5,435 nt of DNA from Patescibacteria group bacterium AH-259-L07. Its GTDB lineage: Bacteria > Patescibacteriota > Patescibacteriia > UBA2591 > UBA6264. The stretch's first letter is position 1; each line of letters opens with the position of its first letter. Where the stretch lies: contig JALLOP010000088.1 of the NCBI GenBank assembly GCA_027718005.1, forward strand, positions 1 to 5,435, in the 5' to 3' direction. The notes below the pieces were generated by a model that ran no database searches, was not told where the DNA came from, and worked only from the letters and a program-made list of their open reading frames with translations. The position numbers were made by a program, and so were the translations under genes. Shown piece by piece: positions 1 to 5,435 of this stretch.

Positions 1-47
1 TGTTGATTTCAGGATTTTCAAAATTCCTCAATTACAGAGTAAAGGGC

Positions 48-70
48 CTTTCCACAAGGAAAGACTTTTT
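48..70 (+). terminator. Short stem-loop followed by T-run (possible terminator)
   Basis: A perfect 6-bp stem (CTTTCC at 48-53 with GGAAAG at 58-63) closes an ACAA loop, and a five-T run follows at 66-70 after two spacer bases. The layout is that of a weak rho-independent terminator reading rightward. The stem is short and only moderately GC-rich, so alone it would be a poor terminator, but it is the first of three stem-loops in a row. Bases 1-47 contain no recognisable gene end. Confidence 0.4.
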
Positions 71-75
71 ATTCT

Positions 76-110
76 CCCCCCACCACTTTTGTTTGAAAAG
101 TGGTGGGGGG
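76..110 (+). terminator. Long perfect stem-loop (15-bp stem, 5-nt loop)
   Basis: Bases 76-90 pair perfectly with 96-110 over 15 bp around a GTTTG loop (91-95). The base of the stem is six C:G pairs and the top is four T:A pairs. It is very stable, but what follows is TTCT rather than a T-run, so it is not a textbook intrinsic terminator by itself. It may be a transcription barrier, a 3'-end protecting stem for an upstream transcript, or part of a compound terminator with the next hairpin. The structure is seen directly; the role is inferred. Confidence 0.45.
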
Positions 111-114
111 TTCT

Positions 115-145
115 CCCCTTGTTTTAGTCGAACAAGGGGTTTTTT
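115..145 (+). terminator. Rho-independent terminator
   Basis: A 9-bp perfect stem (CCCCTTGTT at 115-123 with AACAAGGGG at 131-139) closes a 7-nt loop and is followed at once by six Ts (140-145). This is the canonical intrinsic terminator form for rightward transcription. No T-run follows on the opposite strand, so it looks one-directional. It should end transcription entering from left of the window and insulate the gene at 232, which would then need its own promoter within 146-231. Confidence 0.8.
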
Positions 146-189
146 ATTGTGAGCAGAGCGAACAACAAGGTTCTGCGAAGCATGGTTCT

Positions 190-231
190 TATTTAATAAT
201 CAATAATAAATAATAATATAACATTAATCAT
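190..231 (+). promoter_or_regulatory. AT-rich probable promoter, no Shine-Dalgarno
   Basis: The stretch between the terminator and the ATG at 232 becomes almost pure A/T from about 190, rich in AATAAT units. Several hexamers could serve as a -10 box, for example TAATAT (214-219) or TATAAC (217-222); no convincing -35 box stands out. The 12 bases before the ATG (AACATTAATCAT) have no purine-rich ribosome binding site. If the -10 is at 214-222, transcription would start within a few bases of the ATG, giving a leaderless or near-leaderless message. Promoter placement is inference from composition and context. Confidence 0.3.
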
Positions 232-315
232 ATGAATAAAACAAAACGAATATGTGCAATGCTGTTGACCCTTACCATCATTACGTGGTCGATGGGGCCG
301 TCGTTAGTATATGCA
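232..315 (+). other. Sec signal peptide (residues 1-28)
   Basis: A basic n-region (K3, K5, R6) is followed by a hydrophobic core from about I7 to W19 and then a polar stretch ending in V-Y-A at 26-28, which fits the A-x-A-like rule for signal peptidase I; the mature chain would begin at L29. Cys8 lies inside the hydrophobic core and is not in a lipobox position, so a lipoprotein is unlikely. Confidence 0.82.
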
Positions 316-3300
316 TTAGAAATAACCAGTGTAACAGTGACCGATACCTATATTGAGGCAGTGTTTGATGGCGCAGTGGATACGACAACCGCAGGTGTCC
401 CGGCTAACTATACGTTTAAAACAGGGCCGGATTCAAGCTCATTAGTTGAACAGCCGCTTTCATCTTTTGATCCTTATAATATGTATACTAAATTTTTAGA
501 AAGTGACACGAAGGTGCGTATTTTTAATATTGATCGACTTCAGCTCCCGTCGGATCATGATACGTGGGAGTTTGATGTTGATGCAAATACAATTTTGGCT
601 GCGAATACCACCTCAACTTATGCAACACCGTTGGGCACCATAAAAACAAGTACGATAGGAACGACTGATGCACCGGTTCTTGACTCAATTACGAATTCGG
701 GTGGAGCCTGTAATGGATTCCCGTGTGGTAAGGTAGGCGAAACGCTTTCGATTAGTGGTTCAGGTTATACCACGTCAACGACTGCATTTTTTGCCGGGAC
801 ATCCGCTTCTACCACATTTGTGGGCGCGAGCCAATTAACGGTTGCGGTCCCGAGCGGGTTGACCCTTGGCAAGGTAAGTGTTGATTTAAGAAATAGTGAT
901 AATCTTTTAGAATCAGATAGTCGGCCGATAACCGTATATGATATCACGTTTGGCGTGGTGGTTGGAACGCTTACCCGGTCTGACGGGACAACGGGCGTTG
1001 ACCAGGCGAGTGTTGATGTATTCCTCCCCGGTCTTCCGGGTGTCGGCGGTGTTATTGAAACGCATAAAAACGGAAAATTTGCGGCTGGCACAACCACGGC
1101 CGGAACGTATGAAGCACAGTTTACCAGACCAGCGACCGAGACAACAGAGTTTGCACCGCCTAAACATACAAATATTGCCGTTACCTTAGATGCGGTAACC
1201 AATATTGGCTCTAAGAAATTTGAAACCTCTTCATCAACAACCGGGACCTTGGTTTCAGGAACCGTATGTAAACCAAAATCAGAATCAAGTACCTGTCAAG
1301 GTGTTGCGAATGCAGATATAAATGTGCACACCTATGACTGGACTATTGAGCAGGGCGCCATTTCCGAAGCAGACGGTACATGGGAAGTGTTTATTGGGAC
1401 GACTGAATTTTTAACCGTAACGGTTGATGTTGAGCCATCTACTTTTGATAGAGATGTGACTGGCTATCGCGGTGTTATTGATGCGAAAAAACTAACCCTT
1501 TCAGACGGGACCGCGGTGACCGGCGTGGAAGTATTTTTAGCAACTGAAAATGTTATTGGAACTGTTAGAACACCAATCGGTACGGTAAGTGATAGCAATC
1601 CATTCCCTGACACCTTAGCTGCCAATGTTGATGTAGAGCTTCACACAACAGATTGGACCTATTCTACCTTTGGGCAAACTGACTCGAGTGGCAAGTTTTC
1701 ATTTGGTGGTGTGCCTGCAGGAACTAATTATGTTCTTGAGGTCAGACCTCCGTATAGTGGTAACTTTTCTGCCTATGCCCAGACCACGATTACCGGATTA
1801 ACCGTTGCCTCGTCAGGCGTTACTGATTTTGGTACATTACGATTTGCAGAACCAAATGTGTTTGGCCGGGTCTTATCGGGAACTGATCCAGTATTTGATG
1901 CATGGGTTAATCTGTTTAGTGAGACACAATGGTTTGGTACAGCAACCAGGAGTGATGGAAAGTTTTCATTTGGCGGCGTGGAAAAAGGCTTTTATCGGCT
2001 TGAGGTTTTCCCGCCGGCAACAGGAACCGGAGCTGGTTCAGCAAGCTATCAAGCAGAAGTGGAGATTACCTCAACAACAAGTAATAATTTAGGAGACATT
2101 GCCTTTACTGCGCCTAATGTAGTTGGTCATGTATACGGCCCGACCGGGACCACTGGTCAAGCAAATATGTGGGTTGATTTATGTCCGTTTGGTACGTTTG
2201 GACAATGTTATAGCGGCGGCACTGATTCTACGGGTAAATTCGGTATTGGAACCGTACCTGACGGTACGTGGGGCTTGAATATTTGGGTTGAATTCGGTGC
2301 TGTCTTTGTTGCACCGAAAGAACAGGTGCTGGTTGTCTCTTCTGGCGCGCCCACAACCTTAGATGGAGTAGCAATTTCTGATCCGAACGATGTAATTATT
2401 CGTCTTGTTGACGCTTCAGTGAATGGCTTGAAAGGCCAGGTGTGCGGTCCAAGCGATACCAGTAGTTGTGAGAATCCGCAGTCAAACGTTGGGGTGAATT
2501 TACGTGTGGCAAATGCTGACTTTGGTTTCCAATGGAGCCAAACTGATGCCAGTGGTAACTTTGCCTTTGGTAATGTTAATGCCGGCAGTTATGATATTGA
2601 AGTTGATCCCTGGGGTAAATCCGGGGTGAGCCGCAGCACGTATACGATTACGGTTAATTCAGATGATACGGTAACGGTTGGCTCAAACACCTATCAAAAT
2701 CGTACTATTACCTTATTCTTATCAAGTCCAAATATTACCGGCACGCTGTATACTCCTGAATTTGCTGCTGCTCATACCTCTAGTTCTAACCCAACACCAG
2801 ATACTGCAGTCGCGAACAGCTGGTTAAACCTTCACAAGGAAGGCCCATTGACTGGCCCGGGCGGATGGTATGGCACCAATACAGACGGGAGTGGTGCTTT
2901 CTCTTTTGGCGGGGTTAAACCTGGTTCAAATTATGTATTAGAAGTTGAACCGTCATGGGGAAGCGCATATACGGGAGCGCGATTTACCGGCATTACCTTT
3001 ACGGATACTGACTCTGACGGAACTGCTGATGAGTGTAATGTTGGCTCGACCGATGATGGTAATCCAACCAATGGTTCGTGTGACCTTGATACATTGTTAG
3101 GCGCGGGAGCCACCAAACGGGTGCGCGTTGGTATCCCTAATATGCGCGGGCAAATTGTTGATCCTAATGGTACTGCGGTACGCGATGCATGGGTTATGGT
3201 TCACGACCAGTTTTGGTTTAACCAAGCGGGCGGCAATACTGACCGCAATGGATTCTTTAATCTGGGCGGTTTGGTTGATGGCACCTATCAAATTGAGATT

Positions 3301-4848
3301 AACCTGGGATGGGGAGCTTCTCAGGCATATATCCAGCCATCAGGATTGACCGTTGAAATTACTAATGATATTGCGACGATAAAATTAAATGGCGTCGCAT
3401 TAGTAAATAATAAAATAACATTAACCGAACCGGCTAAAACACTTACGGGTAAAGTATACAAGGATGTTGATGGGAGTGGAACGTTTAATGCAGGCGATAC
3501 GGTAGTGACTGATGCCCGGGTGGAAGCCCATCGAGATTTGGGCGGCGGGTTCTTTGAAACTAGAGTTGACACCAATGGTGATTACACCTTAAAACTCTCT
3601 GGCGGCAGTTGGTGGGTTGAAGTCTGGCCTGACTGGGGCTTTACCCAGCCAGACTGGCTCTATGATAAGCCGCCAACACGCATTACATTTAATAAGGATT
3701 CCACCAGTGAATCAAAGACCAAAGACTTTATTGTTGCCTCTGCCAATAGCACCATTACCGGTGTGGTGAAAACACCTGGAGGCCAAGCAGTATCAAACGT
3801 ATGGGTTGATGTCCATAGTGGTGCTGGCGCGGGCAATGGAGAGAGTACGAATAATAATGGACGGTTCTCAATTCAAGTCTCAGCAGGGACCTATGAAGTT
3901 ATGGTCTTCCCTGAGACCGCAGATTATGGGAGTGCAGATCCGGTAACGGCAAAGGTAGCAGATAGTCAAACCACTGATGTGGGCACGATCTTCTTAAAAT
4001 CTCGTAATTCTACTATTTCTGGCACGGTGACTGATAGCAATGGTAATGTAGTGAGCAATGTCATGGTTGAGGCCTGGCAGTTTGATGGCGCAGGATGGAC
4101 CATGGACTTTACCGCAGCTAATACGGGTCAATATAGTCTTACGGTGAGTGAAGGGAAGTGGGGCGTCATGGTGCTGCCCATGAGTGACGGATATGTGTAT
4201 CAAGGCGCGCCGCGAGAAGTAAGCATAGACGAGAATGAAACGCTTGCAAGCCAAGACTTCGTCCTTAAAACATCTGATACCACGCTTAAGATAAAAGTAG
4301 TTGATCTCAGTGGCACTCGGGTGACTGATATCTTTGGCGGTGTATGGGTACGAGATACCGCACTCGGCGACATCATTGATTTTGGTGGTGTTATGGAAGA
4401 TAGAATGGAAAAAGAAGGATTAATGGAAGATGGTGTGTTTGCTGCGGGTGTTGCGGGGACTGCAGGTATGGAAATGGGTGGTTTTTCAGGAGGTGTGTTG
4501 GTCAATGGATATACGACGCTTAAAGTTCCTGGTGGCAGTACAACTTCGCCCACAACGTATGAGATTGGTCTGCATACGCCGCCCGGAACGCTCTATACCC
4601 TTCAGCAAACTGAGAGCGTCAATGTTGTTTCAGGCGTGGATCAAGATGTTGAACTCATAGCCAGAACAAATGATTCTACCATTACGGGTCATTTATATGT
4701 AGACGCGAATAGTAATGGGGTCTATGATGCAACTGAAGAACTAACCGGTGTTCAGGCCTTTATTCACTTGGGGTTGGCTCTGGAGTTGGAGTGGAAATCT
4801 CACCACCAGCGCTGCTTACCCGACCACCAACTAAACCACCTGGCGTAA
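232..4848 (+). CDS. Giant secreted repeat surface protein (Ig-like, IPT/TIG, carboxypeptidase-regulatory-like repeats); 3' end disrupted
   Basis: This encodes a predicted exported, probably cell-surface protein; no enzymatic motif is visible. Residues 1-28 are a signal peptide, 29-145 an SbsA-like Ig domain, 147-237 an IPT/TIG domain, and 238 to about 1511 about 13 beta-sandwich repeats of the carboxypeptidase-regulatory/SpaA-like type. Such proteins usually act as structural surface, adhesion or S-layer-like components; the exact role here is unknown. The ATG at 232 is chosen because it supplies the basic n-region (K3, K5, R6) of the signal peptide; no ribosome binding site supports it. Ten cysteines in the mature part form five close pairs, and three EF-hand-like acidic loops start at D925, D1078 and D1491. 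Reliable coding ends near base 4765. The last roughly 27 residues, to the TAA at 4846-4848, are antisense of minus-strand coding sequence and are not the real C-terminus. The rest of the protein appears inverted at 4760-5435. Confidence 0.88.
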   Translation: MNKTKRICAMLLTLTIITWSMGPSLVYALEITSVTVTDTYIEAVFDGAVDTTTAGVPANYTFKTGPDSSSLVEQPLSSFDPYNMYTKFLESDTKVRIFNIDRLQLPSDHDTWEFDVDANTILAANTTSTYATPLGTIKTSTIGTTDAPVLDSITNSGGACNGFPCGKVGETLSISGSGYTTSTTAFFAGTSASTTFVGASQLTVAVPSGLTLGKVSVDLRNSDNLLESDSRPITVYDITFGVVVGTLTRSDGTTGVDQASVDVFLPGLPGVGGVIETHKNGKFAAGTTTAGTYEAQFTRPATETTEFAPPKHTNIAVTLDAVTNIGSKKFETSSSTTGTLVSGTVCKPKSESSTCQGVANADINVHTYDWTIEQGAISEADGTWEVFIGTTEFLTVTVDVEPSTFDRDVTGYRGVIDAKKLTLSDGTAVTGVEVFLATENVIGTVRTPIGTVSDSNPFPDTLAANVDVELHTTDWTYSTFGQTDSSGKFSFGGVPAGTNYVLEVRPPYSGNFSAYAQTTITGLTVASSGVTDFGTLRFAEPNVFGRVLSGTDPVFDAWVNLFSETQWFGTATRSDGKFSFGGVEKGFYRLEVFPPATGTGAGSASYQAEVEITSTTSNNLGDIAFTAPNVVGHVYGPTGTTGQANMWVDLCPFGTFGQCYSGGTDSTGKFGIGTVPDGTWGLNIWVEFGAVFVAPKEQVLVVSSGAPTTLDGVAISDPNDVIIRLVDASVNGLKGQVCGPSDTSSCENPQSNVGVNLRVANADFGFQWSQTDASGNFAFGNVNAGSYDIEVDPWGKSGVSRSTYTITVNSDDTVTVGSNTYQNRTITLFLSSPNITGTLYTPEFAAAHTSSSNPTPDTAVANSWLNLHKEGPLTGPGGWYGTNTDGSGAFSFGGVKPGSNYVLEVEPSWGSAYTGARFTGITFTDTDSDGTADECNVGSTDDGNPTNGSCDLDTLLGAGATKRVRVGIPNMRGQIVDPNGTAVRDAWVMVHDQFWFNQAGGNTDRNGFFNLGGLVDGTYQIEINLGWGASQAYIQPSGLTVEITNDIATIKLNGVALVNNKITLTEPAKTLTGKVYKDVDGSGTFNAGDTVVTDARVEAHRDLGGGFFETRVDTNGDYTLKLSGGSWWVEVWPDWGFTQPDWLYDKPPTRITFNKDSTSESKTKDFIVASANSTITGVVKTPGGQAVSNVWVDVHSGAGAGNGESTNNNGRFSIQVSAGTYEVMVFPETADYGSADPVTAKVADSQTTDVGTIFLKSRNSTISGTVTDSNGNVVSNVMVEAWQFDGAGWTMDFTAANTGQYSLTVSEGKWGVMVLPMSDGYVYQGAPREVSIDENETLASQDFVLKTSDTTLKIKVVDLSGTRVTDIFGGVWVRDTALGDIIDFGGVMEDRMEKEGLMEDGVFAAGVAGTAGMEMGGFSGGVLVNGYTTLKVPGGSTTSPTTYEIGLHTPPGTLYTLQQTESVNVVSGVDQDVELIARTNDSTITGHLYVDANSNGVYDATEELTGVQAFIHLGLALELEWKSHHQRCLPDHQLNHLA
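316..669 (+). other. SbsA-like Ig domain (residues 29-146)
   Basis: The mature N-terminus opens with a strand pattern (ITSVTV, then YIEAVFDGAVD) followed by an A-x-x-x-x-NYTF element at about 56-63. This is the usual signature of bacterial Ig-like domains of the SbsA/Big type, where a beta strand leads to a 'created by setting x equal' loop. It ends in a Ser/Thr-rich strand near residue 140. The assignment is by pattern only. Confidence 0.5.
670..942 (+). other. IPT/TIG domain (residues 147-237)
   Basis: The segment begins APVLDSI, then a G-rich turn, then GETLSISGSGY (about 168-178), and continues with FFAGTSAS, an LTVAVPSG element and LGKVSVDLRNSD. The order 'P-x-I-x-S-x-G, G-x-x-L-x-I-x-G-x-x-F/Y, V-x-V-P' is the IPT/TIG Ig-like fold pattern found in cell-surface proteins. 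An added pair of cysteines, C160 and C165, sits in the first loop and probably forms a disulfide. Confidence 0.7.
943..4767 (+). repeat. Array of about 13 carboxypeptidase-regulatory-like repeats (residues 238-1511)
   Basis: Repeats of about 90-135 residues share the order: a 'v-x-G-x-v' strand, a 'v-x-v-x-l/v' strand, a 'T/S-D-x-S/N-G-x-F-x-f-g-x-v' turn, 'G-x-Y-x-l-x-V-x-P', and a closing strand near an aromatic. Clear starts lie near residues 240, 340, 440, 540, 628, 729, 834, 968, 1070, 1172, 1259, 1350 and 1481. This matches the CarboxypepD_reg/SpaA-like beta-sandwich families, which build stalks and adhesins. Repeats at about 440-540, 540-628 and 834-970 share F-S-F-G-G-V and are the most alike; the DNA word AAGTTTTCATTTGG recurs exactly at 1693-1706 and 1960-1973. 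The final repeat is cut at the junction after residue 1511, and its second half lies on the minus strand at the window's right end. Family names are by pattern, not by search. Confidence 0.75.
4759..4769. other. Inversion-type breakpoint inside the gene
   Basis: Left of this point the plus strand encodes a repeat (EF-like loop, then L-T-G-V-Q-A-F-I). Right of it the minus strand encodes good protein ending T-P-T-P-E-P-T-P-S-E, and the plus strand becomes its antisense. The switch must fall between the last sensible plus codon (ATT, 4762-4764, or TTT before it) and the last sensible minus codon (about 4763-4768). A 6-bp palindrome, AGGCCT (4754-4759), lies next to it. No extended inverted repeat is visible. 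Confidence 0.8.
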
Positions 4849-5435
4849 AGTGATCCGTGGTAATGGTAAAGGTATTTTTTGTGGTATCTTGAAGCACGGC
4901 CTTAAAGTTCTCCCAGGTACCGGTCGTATCATCATAATACTTTGGTTTTACATCATTTTCATCAAATCCAGCAGCAGTAAGCACTGCCTCATCATACTTA
5001 AGGGTAATCTGAACATCATTGACAAACTTGGTAATCTCTTGTCCATTACTATCTTTTGCCACAAAATCGTATGAAATACCAACTGGCTTATCTTTTGAAT
5101 CTGGCCTGGCATCAGTTTGTGGGGTCACCGTAATAGTCACGGTACCAGAACTCTTTACCGTTCCTGCTGGCATCTCAATCTCGGTTCCATCTTTGAGAAT
5201 AATATTCTTACTTTGTGATGAATCATATGAGGTTGTTTTTGCATCAGGAATGGTGAAGTTTCGTGACTCAAGGGTAAGATTTGCCGTATTTGAACCAGCT
5301 GTGGTGGTTATATCTGTTTCATCACTTTCATAAAAGGTATCACTTACCTCAGTTGCGACACTCACATGCCAGGTATCACCTGACGTAACTTTCAATGAAT
5401 ACGTACCGTCTAATGAAAGGGTGCCGGTCCCGCCG
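4760..5435 (-). CDS. Inverted C-terminal part of the same surface protein (partial, no start): half repeat, ZU5-like domain, Thr/Pro linker
   Basis: The frame is open from the window edge (5434) to a TAA at 4760-4762 and has no credible start: the first start-like codon is a TTG at 5393-5395 in the middle of a beta strand, read as Leu, and there is no signal peptide. In order it encodes G-T-Y-S-L-K-V-x-S-G-D-x-W-x-V-x-V, which is the second half of a repeat of the type at 943-4767; a closing T-L-E-S-R-N-F-T-I-P linker; a ZU5-like module with D-G-T-E-I-E-M-P-A-G, a Y-Y-D-D-x-x-G-x-W segment and D-H-F-T; and a Thr/Pro linker. It is cysteine-free, like the last third of the plus-strand protein. 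It is therefore the continuation of the gene at 232, turned round. The stop at 4760-4762 probably arises at the junction, since Thr/Pro linkers of this kind normally lead to a further C-terminal anchor that is not in the window. Confidence 0.82.
   Translation of the reverse strand, partial: GGTGTLSLDGTYSLKVTSGDTWHVSVATEVSDTFYESDETDITTTAGSNTANLTLESRNFTIPDAKTTSYDSSQSKNIILKDGTEIEMPAGTVKSSGTVTITVTPQTDARPDSKDKPVGISYDFVAKDSNGQEITKFVNDVQITLKYDEAVLTAAGFDENDVKPKYYDDTTGTWENFKAVLQDTTKNTFTITTDHFTPGGLVGGRVSSAGGEISTPTPEPTPSE
4847..5212 (-). other. ZU5-like C-terminal module
   Basis: Within the minus-strand fragment, a strand pattern I-I-L-x-D-G-T-x-I-x-M-P-A-G-x-V (about 5204-5156) is followed by T-V-T-I-T-V-T-P, a P-V-G-I-S-Y-D-F strand, F-V-N-D-V-Q-I-T-L-K-Y, a Y-Y-D-D-x-T-G-T-W turn and T-D-H-F-T. 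This order resembles ZU5 and the adjoining UPA-like sandwich found near the C-terminus of bacterial repeat surface proteins. The family call is by pattern and moderately sure. Confidence 0.5.

Noticed and set aside
2..127. A frame open from base 2 to a TAG at 125-127 that could be the tail of an upstream gene
   Set aside because: It runs through two strong hairpins and its C/G runs, giving Pro/Trp/Gly runs unlike protein; a second frame is also open here. Chance is the better explanation, so no upstream gene end is claimed.
765..1202. Minus-strand open frame of 145 codons
   Set aside because: It lies wholly inside the TIG and first repeat coding region and has no recognisable domain; the plus-strand frame is clearly the real one. 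The same holds for the minus-strand frames at 3321-3575, 3994-4254 and 4200-4553.
1546..4500. Diversity-generating retroelement variable region or CRISPR-like array in the repetitive part
   Set aside because: Repeats are long, diverged protein-coding modules with no regular spacers, and no reverse transcriptase or template repeat is visible.
232..4848. UGA recoding (as in Gracilibacteria/SR1) because the style suggests candidate phyla
   Set aside because: No in-frame TGA occurs in 1500 codons or in the minus-strand fragment, and glycine uses normal codons; nothing calls for recoding.
4700..4850. Simple frameshift or sequencing error explaining the odd C-terminus
   Set aside because: Neither other plus-strand frame resumes the repeat after 4765; the sensible continuation is only on the minus strand, which indicates an orientation switch rather than an indel.
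4850..5333. Plus-strand open frames (4850-5074 and 5019-5333) that could be small genes downstream of the large one
   Set aside because: Both are the antisense of the ZU5-like minus-strand sequence, whose protein has clear domain patterns; the plus-strand products have none.
4743..5435. Possible inverted repeats flanking an invertible segment (ACCGG and CCTTT words near 4744-4761 and, reverse-complemented, near 5415-5430)
   Set aside because: Matches are only about 5 bases long with different spacing, which is expected by chance. If true repeats exist, one arm would lie beyond base 5435. No recombinase gene is in the window.

Overview
The window holds one very large exported surface protein gene whose 3' end is broken by an inversion-type junction. 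The upstream 231 bases carry a row of stem-loops and an AT-rich start region. I cannot name the organism. A giant secreted protein built of a signal peptide, Ig-like and IPT/TIG modules, many carboxypeptidase-regulatory-like repeats, a ZU5-like module and a Thr/Pro linker, with no visible Shine-Dalgarno, is a style I associate with Patescibacteria (CPR) and some other environmental bacteria. That placement is inference only. The standard code fits: the long frame contains no in-frame TGA, so UGA recoding is neither needed nor shown.

Bases 1-231: no supportable gene. Three consecutive stem-loops (48-63, 76-110, 115-139) precede the gene. The last has a six-T tail and is a convincing rho-independent terminator for something transcribed rightward from outside the window. 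An AT-rich stretch (about 190-231) then runs straight into the ATG at 232 and is the likely promoter; no ribosome binding site is visible.

Bases 232 to about 4765 (+): reliable coding sequence for about 1511 residues. In order: signal peptide (1-28), SbsA-like Ig domain (29-145), IPT/TIG domain (147-237), then about 13 beta-sandwich repeats. All mature cysteines fall in five close pairs, and three repeats hold EF-hand-like acidic loops.

About 4759-4769: the junction. From here to the TAA at 4846-4848 the plus frame is antisense of good coding sequence on the other strand. The minus strand, from the window edge at 5435 to a stop at 4760-4762, encodes the second half of a repeat, a ZU5-like domain and a Thr/Pro linker, with no start of its own. 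If flipped, it continues the last plus-strand repeat almost exactly, with only about 6 residues missing. The two pieces are therefore best read as one gene of more than 1740 codons whose 3' part is inverted in this sequence. A fold-back or chimeric assembly at a contig end is the simplest cause; a real invertible C-terminal cassette is the exciting alternative. No recombinase gene and no clear inverted repeats are visible here.
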